A stretch of 8,990 bases of DNA, from assembly GCA_003454605.1 (NCBI GenBank), contig DMKD01000398.1:1-8990 (forward strand), written 5' to 3'. This stretch comes from Spirochaeta sp. GTDB lineage: Bacteria; Spirochaetota; Spirochaetia; UBA9216. Each line of letters begins with the position of its first letter. Within the stretch, counting starts at the first letter, position 1. Positions 1-5,563 of this stretch are shown here, in pieces. Under the pieces are notes generated by a model. The model searched no databases and was not told the DNA's origin. It was given only the letters and a program-made list of their open reading frames with translations. A program made the position numbers and the translations under genes.

Positions 1-963
1 CTCTTCAAGCCTATCCATCGAGAATTGGGCTCCAATCTGCCCGACTATGCCCGCAGCAAGTCTGGATGCGATGATTCCGCTCTCTTCAAGTCCTAGACCG
101 CTGCATAATCCATAGATGAATCCCGCAGCATATATGTCACCGGCGCCGGTTGTATCTATAGCATTAACTTTGTAAACGGGAATATCGAAAGATTCGCCGT
201 CGCTTTTTACAACAGAACCGCAGCTTCCGTTTTTCACTACTGCAATTTCACAGATATCGGCAAGTCTGTTCGAGCAGTATTCAAGATCATCATTACCGAA
301 CATCAGCCGTGCCTCCTCGGCATTAGCCAGAACAATATCGAAGTGCTTCTCAATCAGTCTGCAGAACTCTCCCTCACTGCGTTTTACGGCAAAGGGGTCT
401 GCGACATCAAAAACTATCGTGGTACCTGCTTCTTCCGCAATCGAAATGGCCTTTAACAGCGCTTTTTTCTGGTTGTCGGTATCCCACATATAACCTGTGA
501 AGTACAGATAATCTGCAGCACGTATAGATTCAGGCTGGATATCATCCCTGCAGTATTTCTGATTGTTCTCAAGGCTTGTGTTCATCGTACGCTCGGAATC
601 AGGGCTGACAAGGATAATGCTTGAGCCGGTGTTTCCCTCATCGCGGGTAAGAAACGAGGTAATCCCGTGTTCAGTCAGCTGATTCTCGTAGCGCTCCCCG
701 AAGTCGTCATCTCCGATCTTCCCCGAAAGCGCAGCATCTATGCCCAGCTGAGCGAGCGTTATTACAGTGTTCGGAGCAGAGCCCCCGCAGTGATATTCGC
801 TGTTGTGAGAGCTTGTATATTCGACAATTCTGTCCCGCTCTTCACCTTCAACAAGCTTCATTATGCCCTTATCAAGACCGAGCTCTGCTAAATCGCTGTC
901 TGTGGCGCTTGAAACTATATCAATGAGTACATTTCCGATTCCGTATACCTGTAATTTCCCCAT
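1..963 (-). CDS. PfkB-family carbohydrate/nucleoside kinase (adenosine kinase-like), 3' end outside the window
   Basis: Predicted cytosolic ATP-dependent kinase of the ribokinase/PfkB family, phosphorylating a sugar or nucleoside hydroxyl; the substrate cannot be told from sequence. Translating the minus strand from ATG at 963 gives 321 uninterrupted codons running off the left edge. The N-terminal glycine motif CGGSAPN (about residues 59-65) is followed by GKIGDDDFG (about 81-89). The C-terminal signature DTTGAGD is at about 270-276, with Asp276 the expected catalytic base. The family is usually about 310-340 residues, so only a short tail should be missing. TGYMWD in the middle and GGSAPN resemble adenosine-kinase-like members more than ribokinase proper. 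The start fits a -10-like box six bases upstream and has no Shine-Dalgarno. It is divergent from the Uma2 gene and has no obvious tie to the cys operon. Confidence 0.9.
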   Translation of the reverse strand, partial: MGKLQVYGIGNVLIDIVSSATDSDLAELGLDKGIMKLVEGEERDRIVEYTSSHNSEYHCGGSAPNTVITLAQLGIDAALSGKIGDDDFGERYENQLTEHGITSFLTRDEGNTGSSIILVSPDSERTMNTSLENNQKYCRDDIQPESIRAADYLYFTGYMWDTDNQKKALLKAISIAEEAGTTIVFDVADPFAVKRSEGEFCRLIEKHFDIVLANAEEARLMFGNDDLEYCSNRLADICEIAVVKNGSCGSVVKSDGESFDIPVYKVNAIDTTGAGDIYAAGFIYGLCSGLGLEESGIIASRLAAGIVGQIGAQFSMDRLEE

Positions 964-969
964 TAGCTT

Positions 970-998
970 AATATGCCTGATAAATGTTGTTTTTTCAA
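970..998 (-). promoter_or_regulatory. Predicted promoter of the PfkB kinase gene
   Basis: Read on the minus strand, TTGAAA (998-993, 5/6 to the -35 consensus) is separated by 17 bp from CATATT (975-970, 4/6 to the -10 consensus). The -10 ends six bases before the ATG at 963, so transcription should begin at or next to the start codon, giving a leaderless mRNA. Prediction from sequence only. Confidence 0.5.
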
Positions 999-1045
999 GG
1001 ACAGACGGAATATTAAAATTAGATTTGCCCTATAGATTTACGCCC

Positions 1046-1073
1046 TTGATATATTCAGGTCTGGCGTTATAAT
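1046..1073 (+). promoter_or_regulatory. Predicted promoter of Uma2 gene copy 1
   Basis: TTGATA (1046-1051, 5/6) and a perfect TATAAT (1068-1073) are separated by 16 bp. The -10 ends six bases before the ATG at 1080, which places the start site on the ATG. The gap GTTATAATTAACCTATG has no Shine-Dalgarno and closely resembles the start region of the AAA gene (GTTATAATCAACTATG). Confidence 0.65.
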
Positions 1074-1079
1074 TAACCT

Positions 1080-1664
1080 ATGGCCGATTATGTTCAGGGA
1101 ACAAGCCCTAAAAAAAATGTAAAGTACACTTACGCTGATTATCTGACCTGGCCTGATGATGAAAGATGGGAACTAATCAACGGTATTGCCTATGGGATGA
1201 GTCCGGCCCCGAAAACCGGGCATCAGAGGTTGTCAAGAGAACTAAGTTGCGCAATATTTAATTTCCTCGACGATAAATCCTGCGAGGCCTTTTCTGCTCC
1301 TTTTGATGTTAAACTTTCAGAGGAAACGATAGTTCAGCCGGATATCTCGGTGATCTGTGATGCATCCAAGATTGATGATAAAGGCTGCAACGGCGCACCA
1401 GAACTGGCTATCGAAATCCTCTCTGATTCAACTGCCTACAAGGATGAGACGGAAAAACGGCTGCTTTATGAGAAGCATGGAGTTCTTGAGTACTGGATAA
1501 TCAATCCGGGCCTGCCCGAGCTTATTAAATTCACGCGGGGAAAAAATGGATTCGAAAAACCACAGCATCTTTCAAAGGATGAAATATTGACGAGTGAAGT
1601 TCTTGAAGGCTTTGAATTGCCGCTTGATAAATTATTTTCAAGTCTTGGCAATAAAGGCGAATAG
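1080..1664 (+). CDS. Uma2-family PD-(D/E)XK nuclease-like protein, copy 1
   Basis: 194-residue protein of the Uma2/DUF820 family, which has a restriction-endonuclease fold; the biological role of the family is poorly known. The usual layout is visible. TYADYLTWPDDERWELINGI (about 17-36) is the N-terminal signature. VQPDISVI (85-92) holds the predicted metal-binding Asp88. APELAIEILS (106-115) holds Glu112. KRLLYEKHGVLEYWIINP (126-143) holds the conserved Lys126 and the EYW motif. Length is normal for the family. It is about 69% identical, without gaps over 188 residues (hand count), to the second Uma2 gene at 7054-7620. It stands alone, divergent from the PfkB kinase and upstream of cysC with its own promoter. 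There is no signal peptide or membrane segment. Family assignment is firm; nuclease activity is inferred. Confidence 0.9.
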   Translation: MADYVQGTSPKKNVKYTYADYLTWPDDERWELINGIAYGMSPAPKTGHQRLSRELSCAIFNFLDDKSCEAFSAPFDVKLSEETIVQPDISVICDASKIDDKGCNGAPELAIEILSDSTAYKDETEKRLLYEKHGVLEYWIINPGLPELIKFTRGKNGFEKPQHLSKDEILTSEVLEGFELPLDKLFSSLGNKGE

Positions 1665-1705
1665 ACCGGGTCCAATAATTCTCTATTCAAAAAATTAATC
1701 CGCTG

Positions 1706-1736
1706 TCGAAATTCATATCTTTTTGATATAATTCGA
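1706..1736 (+). promoter_or_regulatory. Predicted cysC promoter inside an imperfect dyad
   Basis: A perfect extended -10 (TGATATAAT, hexamer at 1727-1732) lies 17 bp before the cysC ATG. No good -35 is seen, as expected for an extended -10. The -10 is the right arm of an inverted repeat, ATATC-TTTTT-GATAT (1715-1729), flanked by outer TCGA arms (1706-1709 and 1733-1736) with bulges between. It could be an operator controlling the cys operon or just AT-rich symmetry. I see no known riboswitch: the leader would be only about 11 nt. Confidence 0.5.
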
Positions 1737-1749
1737 TAACGGATTTGAT

Positions 1750-2349
1750 ATGAATGAAAACATCATACCGCATAATTTCAGCGTCTCCTCAAAAATGCGT
1801 GAAAAGCTAAGGGGTCACCCGGGGCTCGTTCTCTGGTTCACCGGCCTTTCGGGCTCAGGAAAATCTACCATTGCCCACGCTCTCGACCTTGCACTATATA
1901 AGCAGAATATTCATACATACATCCTTGACGGCGATAATATCCGAAGCCGTCTGAACTCGGACCTGGGTTTTTCAGAAGCGGACCGTAACGAAAACATCCG
2001 CCGTATAGCTGAGGTAGCAGCCCTCTTTGCTGATGCGGGATTTATATGCATTACGGCCTTTATCTCTCCATTTCGCCGCGGCCGTGAAAGGGCGCGCCAC
2101 CTGCTGCCCGAGGGCCGCTTCATTGAAATCTACGTGAATTGTCCGCTGGCAACAGCCGAGGCTCGTGATCCGAAGGGGCTCTATAAAAAAGCACGCCGGG
2201 GGGAGATTCATGAGTTCACCGGCATTGACAGTCCCTTTGAGGAGCCTGTCAATCCTGAAATAACGATAGACAGCTCTAAACTATCAGTTGATGAAGCAGT
2301 CAAACATATTCTCAGCTGCTTAAAAAAGGGGCAGTATGGACTATCTTGA
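1750..2349 (+). CDS. cysC: Adenylylsulfate (APS) kinase CysC
   Basis: Cytosolic kinase that phosphorylates the 3'-OH of adenosine 5'-phosphosulfate (APS) with ATP to give PAPS. At 199 residues it has the normal length for a stand-alone CysC. Key motifs are all intact. Walker A is GLSGSGKST (32-40). DGDN (60-63) and the following arginine/asparagine region (DRNENIRR, 78-85) bind APS. FISPFR (104-109) and KGLYKKAR (142-149) are present. FTGIDSPFEEP (156-166) is the lid segment. The chosen ATG has only a weak GGA six bases upstream and follows an extended -10. Its 3' end overlaps cysD by 14 nt, so the two are one transcription unit and probably translationally coupled. This is the likely catalytic APS kinase of the operon, since the kinase-like domain of CysN is degenerate. 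Confidence 0.96.
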   Translation: MNENIIPHNFSVSSKMREKLRGHPGLVLWFTGLSGSGKSTIAHALDLALYKQNIHTYILDGDNIRSRLNSDLGFSEADRNENIRRIAEVAALFADAGFICITAFISPFRRGRERARHLLPEGRFIEIYVNCPLATAEARDPKGLYKKARRGEIHEFTGIDSPFEEPVNPEITIDSSKLSVDEAVKHILSCLKKGQYGLS

Positions 2350-3217
2350 AGAACTTGAGCAGACGAGTATCTATATCCTGCGGGAGGCATACGCGAATTT
2401 TAAAAATCTGGCAATGTTGTGGTCGGTTGGAAAAGACAGCACCGTCCTTCTCTGGCTTGCCCGCAAGGCTTTTCTGGGACATGTTCCCTTCCCCCTCGTT
2501 CATATAGACACGAATTTCAAGATTCCCGAGATGATCGAATACCGTGACCATTTGGCGCTTGAGTGGGGCCTGAACATGGTCTACGGCGAAAACCGGGAGG
2601 CTCTTGAATCGAAACAAACCTACCCTGACGGCGCGGTAGACCGAATCACCTGTTGTTCTCTCCTGAAAACGCAGGCGCTGAGGCAGACCCTCGATGCAAG
2701 CGGCCCTCGCTACCGGTTGAATCATGAAACCCGAAGCTATGAACCTGATACTAACAGCGAAGCATACACCGGAGTAATAGTCGGCGCCCGGGCAGATGAA
2801 GAGGGTTCGCGCAGTAAGGAGCGCTACTTCTCTCCCAGGGACAGGCAGAATGAGTGGGATGTGGGTGATCAGCCGCCCGAGTTCTGGAACCAGTTTAAAA
2901 CCGATTTCGCCCCGGGGACCCATGTGCGGATTCATCCTCTGCTCGACTGGACCGAGCTTAATATCTGGGAATACATTAAAAGTGAAAGCATTCCTACAGT
3001 ATCGCTCTACTATAATCAGGGTGAGGGTACCCGTTATCGAAGCCTCGGCTGCTCGCCCTGTACCGAACCTATTAAATCTGATGCTCACAATGTTGATGAG
3101 ATAATCGAGGAGCTGGCAAACGGGAAACTCTCCAATATTGCCGAGCGTTCGGGCCGCGCTCAGGACGCCGAAGACGGGGGCGGGCTTGAGAGTCTGCGCC
3201 GCGGAGGGTATATGTGA
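2336..3217 (+). CDS. cysD: Sulfate adenylyltransferase (ATP sulfurylase) small subunit CysD
   Basis: Catalytic subunit of the heterodimeric ATP sulfurylase, forming APS and pyrophosphate from sulfate and ATP, driven by the GTPase CysN. It belongs to the N-type ATP pyrophosphatase (PAPS-reductase-like) family. 293 residues is normal. The PP-loop SVGKDS is at 30-35. DRITCCSLLKTQALRQ (102-117), GARADEEGSRSKERYFSPRD (150-169) and the C-terminal ERSGRAQD are all recognisable CysD blocks. Between ALRQTLD and VGARADEE lies a longer hydrophilic stretch (about 121-146) than I expect from typical CysD, possibly a surface insertion. The start is supported by AAGGGG (2326-2331) four bases upstream, inside the end of cysC. 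The stop TGA overlaps the cysN ATG (TGATG), showing tight coupling. Confidence 0.95.
   Translation: MDYLEELEQTSIYILREAYANFKNLAMLWSVGKDSTVLLWLARKAFLGHVPFPLVHIDTNFKIPEMIEYRDHLALEWGLNMVYGENREALESKQTYPDGAVDRITCCSLLKTQALRQTLDASGPRYRLNHETRSYEPDTNSEAYTGVIVGARADEEGSRSKERYFSPRDRQNEWDVGDQPPEFWNQFKTDFAPGTHVRIHPLLDWTELNIWEYIKSESIPTVSLYYNQGEGTRYRSLGCSPCTEPIKSDAHNVDEIIEELANGKLSNIAERSGRAQDAEDGGGLESLRRGGYM
3203..3207 (+). promoter_or_regulatory. Shine-Dalgarno site deciding the cysN start
   Basis: GGAGG inside the last codons of cysD lies nine bases before ATG 3217 and six bases before an in-frame GTG at 3214. Both starts are possible and differ by one residue. I chose the ATG because it forms a TGATG stop-start overlap with cysD. 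Confidence 0.6.
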
Positions 3218-5034
3218 TGAGTCCGGAAAAGCATAAAACGCAGATGAATATAGTCATTGCCGGGCATGTCGACCACGGTAAGAGCACGGTGATAGGACGG
3301 CTTCTTGCCGATACGAAGAGCCTGCCCGAAGGGAAGCTTGAGGCAGTGAGGCAGAACTGCGAGCGCAATGCCAAACCCTTCGAATATGCATTTCTCCTCG
3401 ACGCGCTTAAGGATGAGCAGGCGCAGGGCATCACGATTGATGCCGCCCGCGTGTTTTTCGGGACTGAAAAGCGGGATTACATCATTATCGATGCACCGGG
3501 GCATATTGAGTTTCTAAAAAACATGGTAACCGGTGCCAGCCATGCCGAATGCGCACTGCTTGTAATTGATGCTGTTGAAGGGGTTCAGGAGAACTCGCGC
3601 CGCCATGGGTATATGATTTCAATGCTCGGCATCAGGCAGATCATTGTCCTGGTCAACAAGATGGATCTTGTAGGCTGGGATGAGGCCGTTTTTAATAGAA
3701 TAAAGGAAGAATACAGTGCATTCTTAAGTGAAATCGGGACAGGGGCTATCACCTACATCCCAGTGAGCGGCACGGAGGGAGATTCGATCGCAGCCCCCGG
3801 TGAGAATATGGACTGGTATAAAGGCATTACAGTGCTTGAAGCGCTTGACCGTTTCGAAAAAGAGGAGTCAATTGACGGGAAACCGTTTCGAATGCCGGTG
3901 CAGGATATCTACAAATTCACAAGCCTTGGAGACAGTCGTCGAATGATTGCAGGTACTGTTGAAACCGGCAGTGCAGCTGTGGGTGACGAGCTGATTTTTT
4001 ATCCGTCGGGAAAGCGAAGCAGAATTAAGAGCTTTGAGGGTTTTAATCTCCCCGATGTTCAAACCCGTGTCTCCCAGAGGCAGGCGACAGCCTTCACCCT
4101 CGATGAGCAGATCTACATCCGCCGCGGCGAGATCGCGGCTAAGGCCGTAGAGCCCGGTCCCCGCGTATCAAGCAGGCTCCGGGTTAATCTCTTCTGGCTG
4201 GGCCGACGCCCGGTGAAACCTGAGCATGAGTACTTGTTTAAGTGCGGGACGCTGAAAATACCCGCAAGGGTTGAAGAGATTTCGAGGGTGATCGATGCAT
4301 CAACTCTCAAGGTTCAGCAAAGCTGCCGGCAGATTAAGCGCAACGATGTGGCCGAATGTATTATCAAGCTTAAAAAACCGGCCGCCTTCGACATCGCAAC
4401 AGAGTTTGAAGGCACAGGCCGCTTCGTCCTCGTCGATGACTACGAGATTGCCGGCGGGAGGATAATCAGGGAGGACCTGCCCGACAGCCATACTGAAATT
4501 CGCGATAAGGTTTTTCTGCGTAATTTCAAATGGGAGAAGAGTTTCATCAATCCCTCTCACCGGGCCGAACGCTATAATCAGAAGTCTCATCTCATCCTTA
4601 TCACAGGCGGCAAGGACACGGGCAAAAAAACCATCGCGAAACAGCTGGAAGAGCAGCTTTTCAACGATGGCAAGTATGTGTATTTTCTGGGTATCGGCAA
4701 TGTCCTCTACGGTGTTGATGCTGATATAAAGAGGGCGGGCGTAAACGGGACCACCCGGCGCGAGCATATCAGGCGTCTGGCCGAGGTTTCCCACCTTCTA
4801 ATGGATACGGGGCTCATCCTGATAGTTACTGCAATGGACCTGACCCAGAAAGAGCTTGAAATTATCAAGACTGTAGTGGAGCCCGAGAACATCGAGACTC
4901 TATGGGTAGGTGAGAAGGTAAGCACCGATATCAACTACGACTTCTGTTTCGATGACGGCCGGGCTGCCGATGAGGCATGTGAAATCGTCATTCAGCGGCT
5001 GCAGGAACGGGGCGTCATCTTCAAGGTATGGTAG
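3217..5034 (+). CDS. cysN: Sulfate adenylyltransferase large subunit CysN (GTPase) with a degenerate C-terminal APS-kinase-like domain
   Basis: Regulatory GTPase subunit of ATP sulfurylase; GTP hydrolysis drives APS synthesis by CysD. The GTP-binding motifs of the EF-Tu superfamily are intact: GHVDHGKS (16-23), GITID (71-75), DAPGH (92-96), NKMD (147-150) and VSG (183-185). They are followed by the two beta-barrel domains (about 220-440). With 605 residues it is about 130 longer than a plain CysN. The extra part (about 455-605) aligns with APS kinase, for example HIRRLAEVSHLLMDTGL against NIRRIAEVAALFADAGF in CysC. However, Walker A reads GGKDTGKKT (464-472), with Lys in place of the Mg-binding Ser/Thr. 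DGDN is replaced by GIGN (492-495) and FISPFR by AMDLTQ. I infer a non-catalytic, perhaps structural or allosteric, domain. It is the last gene of cysCDN; no clear intrinsic terminator follows. An alternative start is GTG 3214. Confidence 0.94.
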   Translation: MSPEKHKTQMNIVIAGHVDHGKSTVIGRLLADTKSLPEGKLEAVRQNCERNAKPFEYAFLLDALKDEQAQGITIDAARVFFGTEKRDYIIIDAPGHIEFLKNMVTGASHAECALLVIDAVEGVQENSRRHGYMISMLGIRQIIVLVNKMDLVGWDEAVFNRIKEEYSAFLSEIGTGAITYIPVSGTEGDSIAAPGENMDWYKGITVLEALDRFEKEESIDGKPFRMPVQDIYKFTSLGDSRRMIAGTVETGSAAVGDELIFYPSGKRSRIKSFEGFNLPDVQTRVSQRQATAFTLDEQIYIRRGEIAAKAVEPGPRVSSRLRVNLFWLGRRPVKPEHEYLFKCGTLKIPARVEEISRVIDASTLKVQQSCRQIKRNDVAECIIKLKKPAAFDIATEFEGTGRFVLVDDYEIAGGRIIREDLPDSHTEIRDKVFLRNFKWEKSFINPSHRAERYNQKSHLILITGGKDTGKKTIAKQLEEQLFNDGKYVYFLGIGNVLYGVDADIKRAGVNGTTRREHIRRLAEVSHLLMDTGLILIVTAMDLTQKELEIIKTVVEPENIETLWVGEKVSTDINYDFCFDDGRAADEACEIVIQRLQERGVIFKVW

Positions 5035-5060
5035 GCATGGTTTTTCTAATGTTATTACTA

Positions 5061-5066
5061 TATATT
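5061..5066 (+). promoter_or_regulatory. Possible -10 box of the hicB-like gene
   Basis: TATATT ends eight bases before ATG 5075, predicting a leader of about two bases. No convincing -35 element is seen, and read-through from cysN is also possible because only 40 bp separate the genes. Confidence 0.3.
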
Positions 5067-5074
5067 GGTGTACA

Positions 5075-5296
5075 ATGGTAAACGGTTTAACGGCAAAATA
5101 TGTAAAAACCTCCTCAGGATATATGGGCCAAATTCTGGAATGGCCGGAGGTGGTTACCGAAGGACCTAATCTTGAAGACTGCAGAGCTTCATTGTTAGAT
5201 GCCGCTCAAGAAATGGTTCTGGCTTATCGGCAGATGGACAAAGAGATTCCTGTAGAACATTCTTTTTTTGAAACAATTCTGGTAGAAATGGCATAA
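5075..5296 (+). CDS. hicB: HicB-family antitoxin-like protein (type II toxin-antitoxin)
   Basis: 73-residue protein matching the short HicB fold (partial RNase H-like) in which a beta hairpin is followed by a helix. YVKTSSGYMGQILEWPEVVT (9-28) resembles the HicB pattern of hydrophobic strands around a G-W/Y segment and a P-E/G-V turn. PNLEDCRASLLDAAQEMVLA (31-50) is the typical T/N-LEEAxxNLxEAxxxxL helix. HicB antitoxins bind and block the HicA mRNA-cleaving toxin and often repress their own operon. No DNA-binding tail is seen after the fold. The frame is open upstream to 4952, inside cysN, but the HicB pattern begins near ATG 5075, so that start was chosen. Its TAA overlaps the ATG of a truncated hicA (TAATG), the coupling expected of a hicBA pair. 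Family call is fairly good; function as a lone antitoxin is doubtful. Confidence 0.75.
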   Translation: MVNGLTAKYVKTSSGYMGQILEWPEVVTEGPNLEDCRASLLDAAQEMVLAYRQMDKEIPVEHSFFETILVEMA

Positions 5297-5370
5297 TGTC
5301 GGTAAAACGAAAAGTTTTAAGTTATCAGCCACGGTTATATCAGGCTGTACAGGCGGGTAACACAGATTGA
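5296..5370 (+). pseudogene. Remnant of a hicA toxin gene, truncated after about 8-10 codons
   Basis: A 24-codon frame begins at ATG 5296, overlapping the hicB stop, and reads MSVKRKVLSYQPRLYQ before ending at TGA 5370. The first eight residues (MSVKRKVL) look like the start of a HicA mRNA interferase. What should follow in HicA, a leucine-rich helix, the GFxxxRxxGSH/NH segment and the catalytic histidine, is absent. From 5326 the sequence is the 38-bp repeat that also occurs after the AAA gene. I infer a hicA gene lost by recombination at this repeat. The alternative is a chance short frame after hicB. Confidence 0.45.
5326..5363 (+). repeat. 38-bp direct repeat, copy A
   Basis: Matches 6868-6905 at 36 of 38 positions, with C/T at the 7th base and G/A at the 31st. 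It begins CAGCCACGGTTATATCAGG, contains the perfect 8-bp palindrome CTGTACAG and ends GCGGGTAACAC. An inner inverted repeat CAGCC/GGCTG (5326-5330 and 5343-5347) is present. The two copies bracket the AAA_14/DUF4143 gene. It could be a dispersed intergenic repeat or a recombination scar; no integrase or transposase lies nearby. Confidence 0.8.
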
Positions 5371-5445
5371 TATATGGTATAGGTATTCAGAGATATAAGA
5401 AATTAATATTATCCGGGAACCGCTGCCTTGCTTTGTTATGCAATC

Positions 5446-5478
5446 GCCGCTGAGCGTACACTTGAATTTCTCAGTGGC
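5446..5478. repeat. Stem-loop 1 of three upstream of the AAA gene
   Basis: GCCGCTGAG (5446-5454) pairs with CTCAGTGGC (5470-5478), nine pairs including one G-T, around a 15-nt loop. It is followed within 8 bp by two further dyads. No T-tract follows on either strand, so a terminator role is unlikely. Apart from repeat copy A, the hairpins and the promoter, nothing is recognised in the 193 bp between 5371 and 5563. Confidence 0.6.
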
Positions 5479-5483
5479 CTGGT

Positions 5484-5546
5484 AGCACCTTATTCATATG
5501 AAAAAGGTGGCAAGACAGCACTTTATTCCTATGAAAAAAGTGCTGT
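5484..5546. repeat. Two tandem 33-bp palindromic units upstream of the AAA gene promoter
   Basis: Unit 1 is a 24-bp dyad (5486-5509), CACCTT...AAGGTG around the perfect core TTCATATGAA, with 22 of 24 positions symmetric. Unit 2 is a 32-bp dyad (5515-5546), ACAGCACTTT...AAAGTGCTGT around TTCCTATGAA, with 28 of 32 symmetric. The units are offset by exactly 33 bp and match at 23 of 26 aligned bases. Two of the three differences (5489 C to 5522 T, and 5506 G to 5539 A) are partners in the same base pair, so pairing is preserved. Unit 2 covers the -35 region of the predicted promoter, suiting an operator; a structured RNA is the alternative. Confidence 0.75.
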
Positions 5547-5549
5547 TGG

Positions 5550-5558
5550 TGTTATAAT
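5550..5558 (+). promoter_or_regulatory. Extended -10 promoter of the AAA/DUF4143 gene
   Basis: TGTTATAAT is a perfect extended -10 (TGnTATAAT, hexamer 5553-5558) five bases before ATG 5564. Transcription is therefore predicted to start on the ATG. There is no Shine-Dalgarno and no good -35; the -35 position falls in the centre of the second palindrome. Confidence 0.6.
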
Positions 5559-5563
5559 CAACT

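Noticed and set aside
1659..1688. Hairpin GAATAGA/TCTATTC after Uma2 copy 1 as a terminator
   Set aside because: The stem is AT-rich with a 16-nt loop, includes the stop codon and is followed by A residues rather than a T-tract.
2312..3088. Long minus-strand frame opposite cysD
   Set aside because: It is a shadow of cysD: no recognisable family, and the plus-strand frame carries all CysD motifs.
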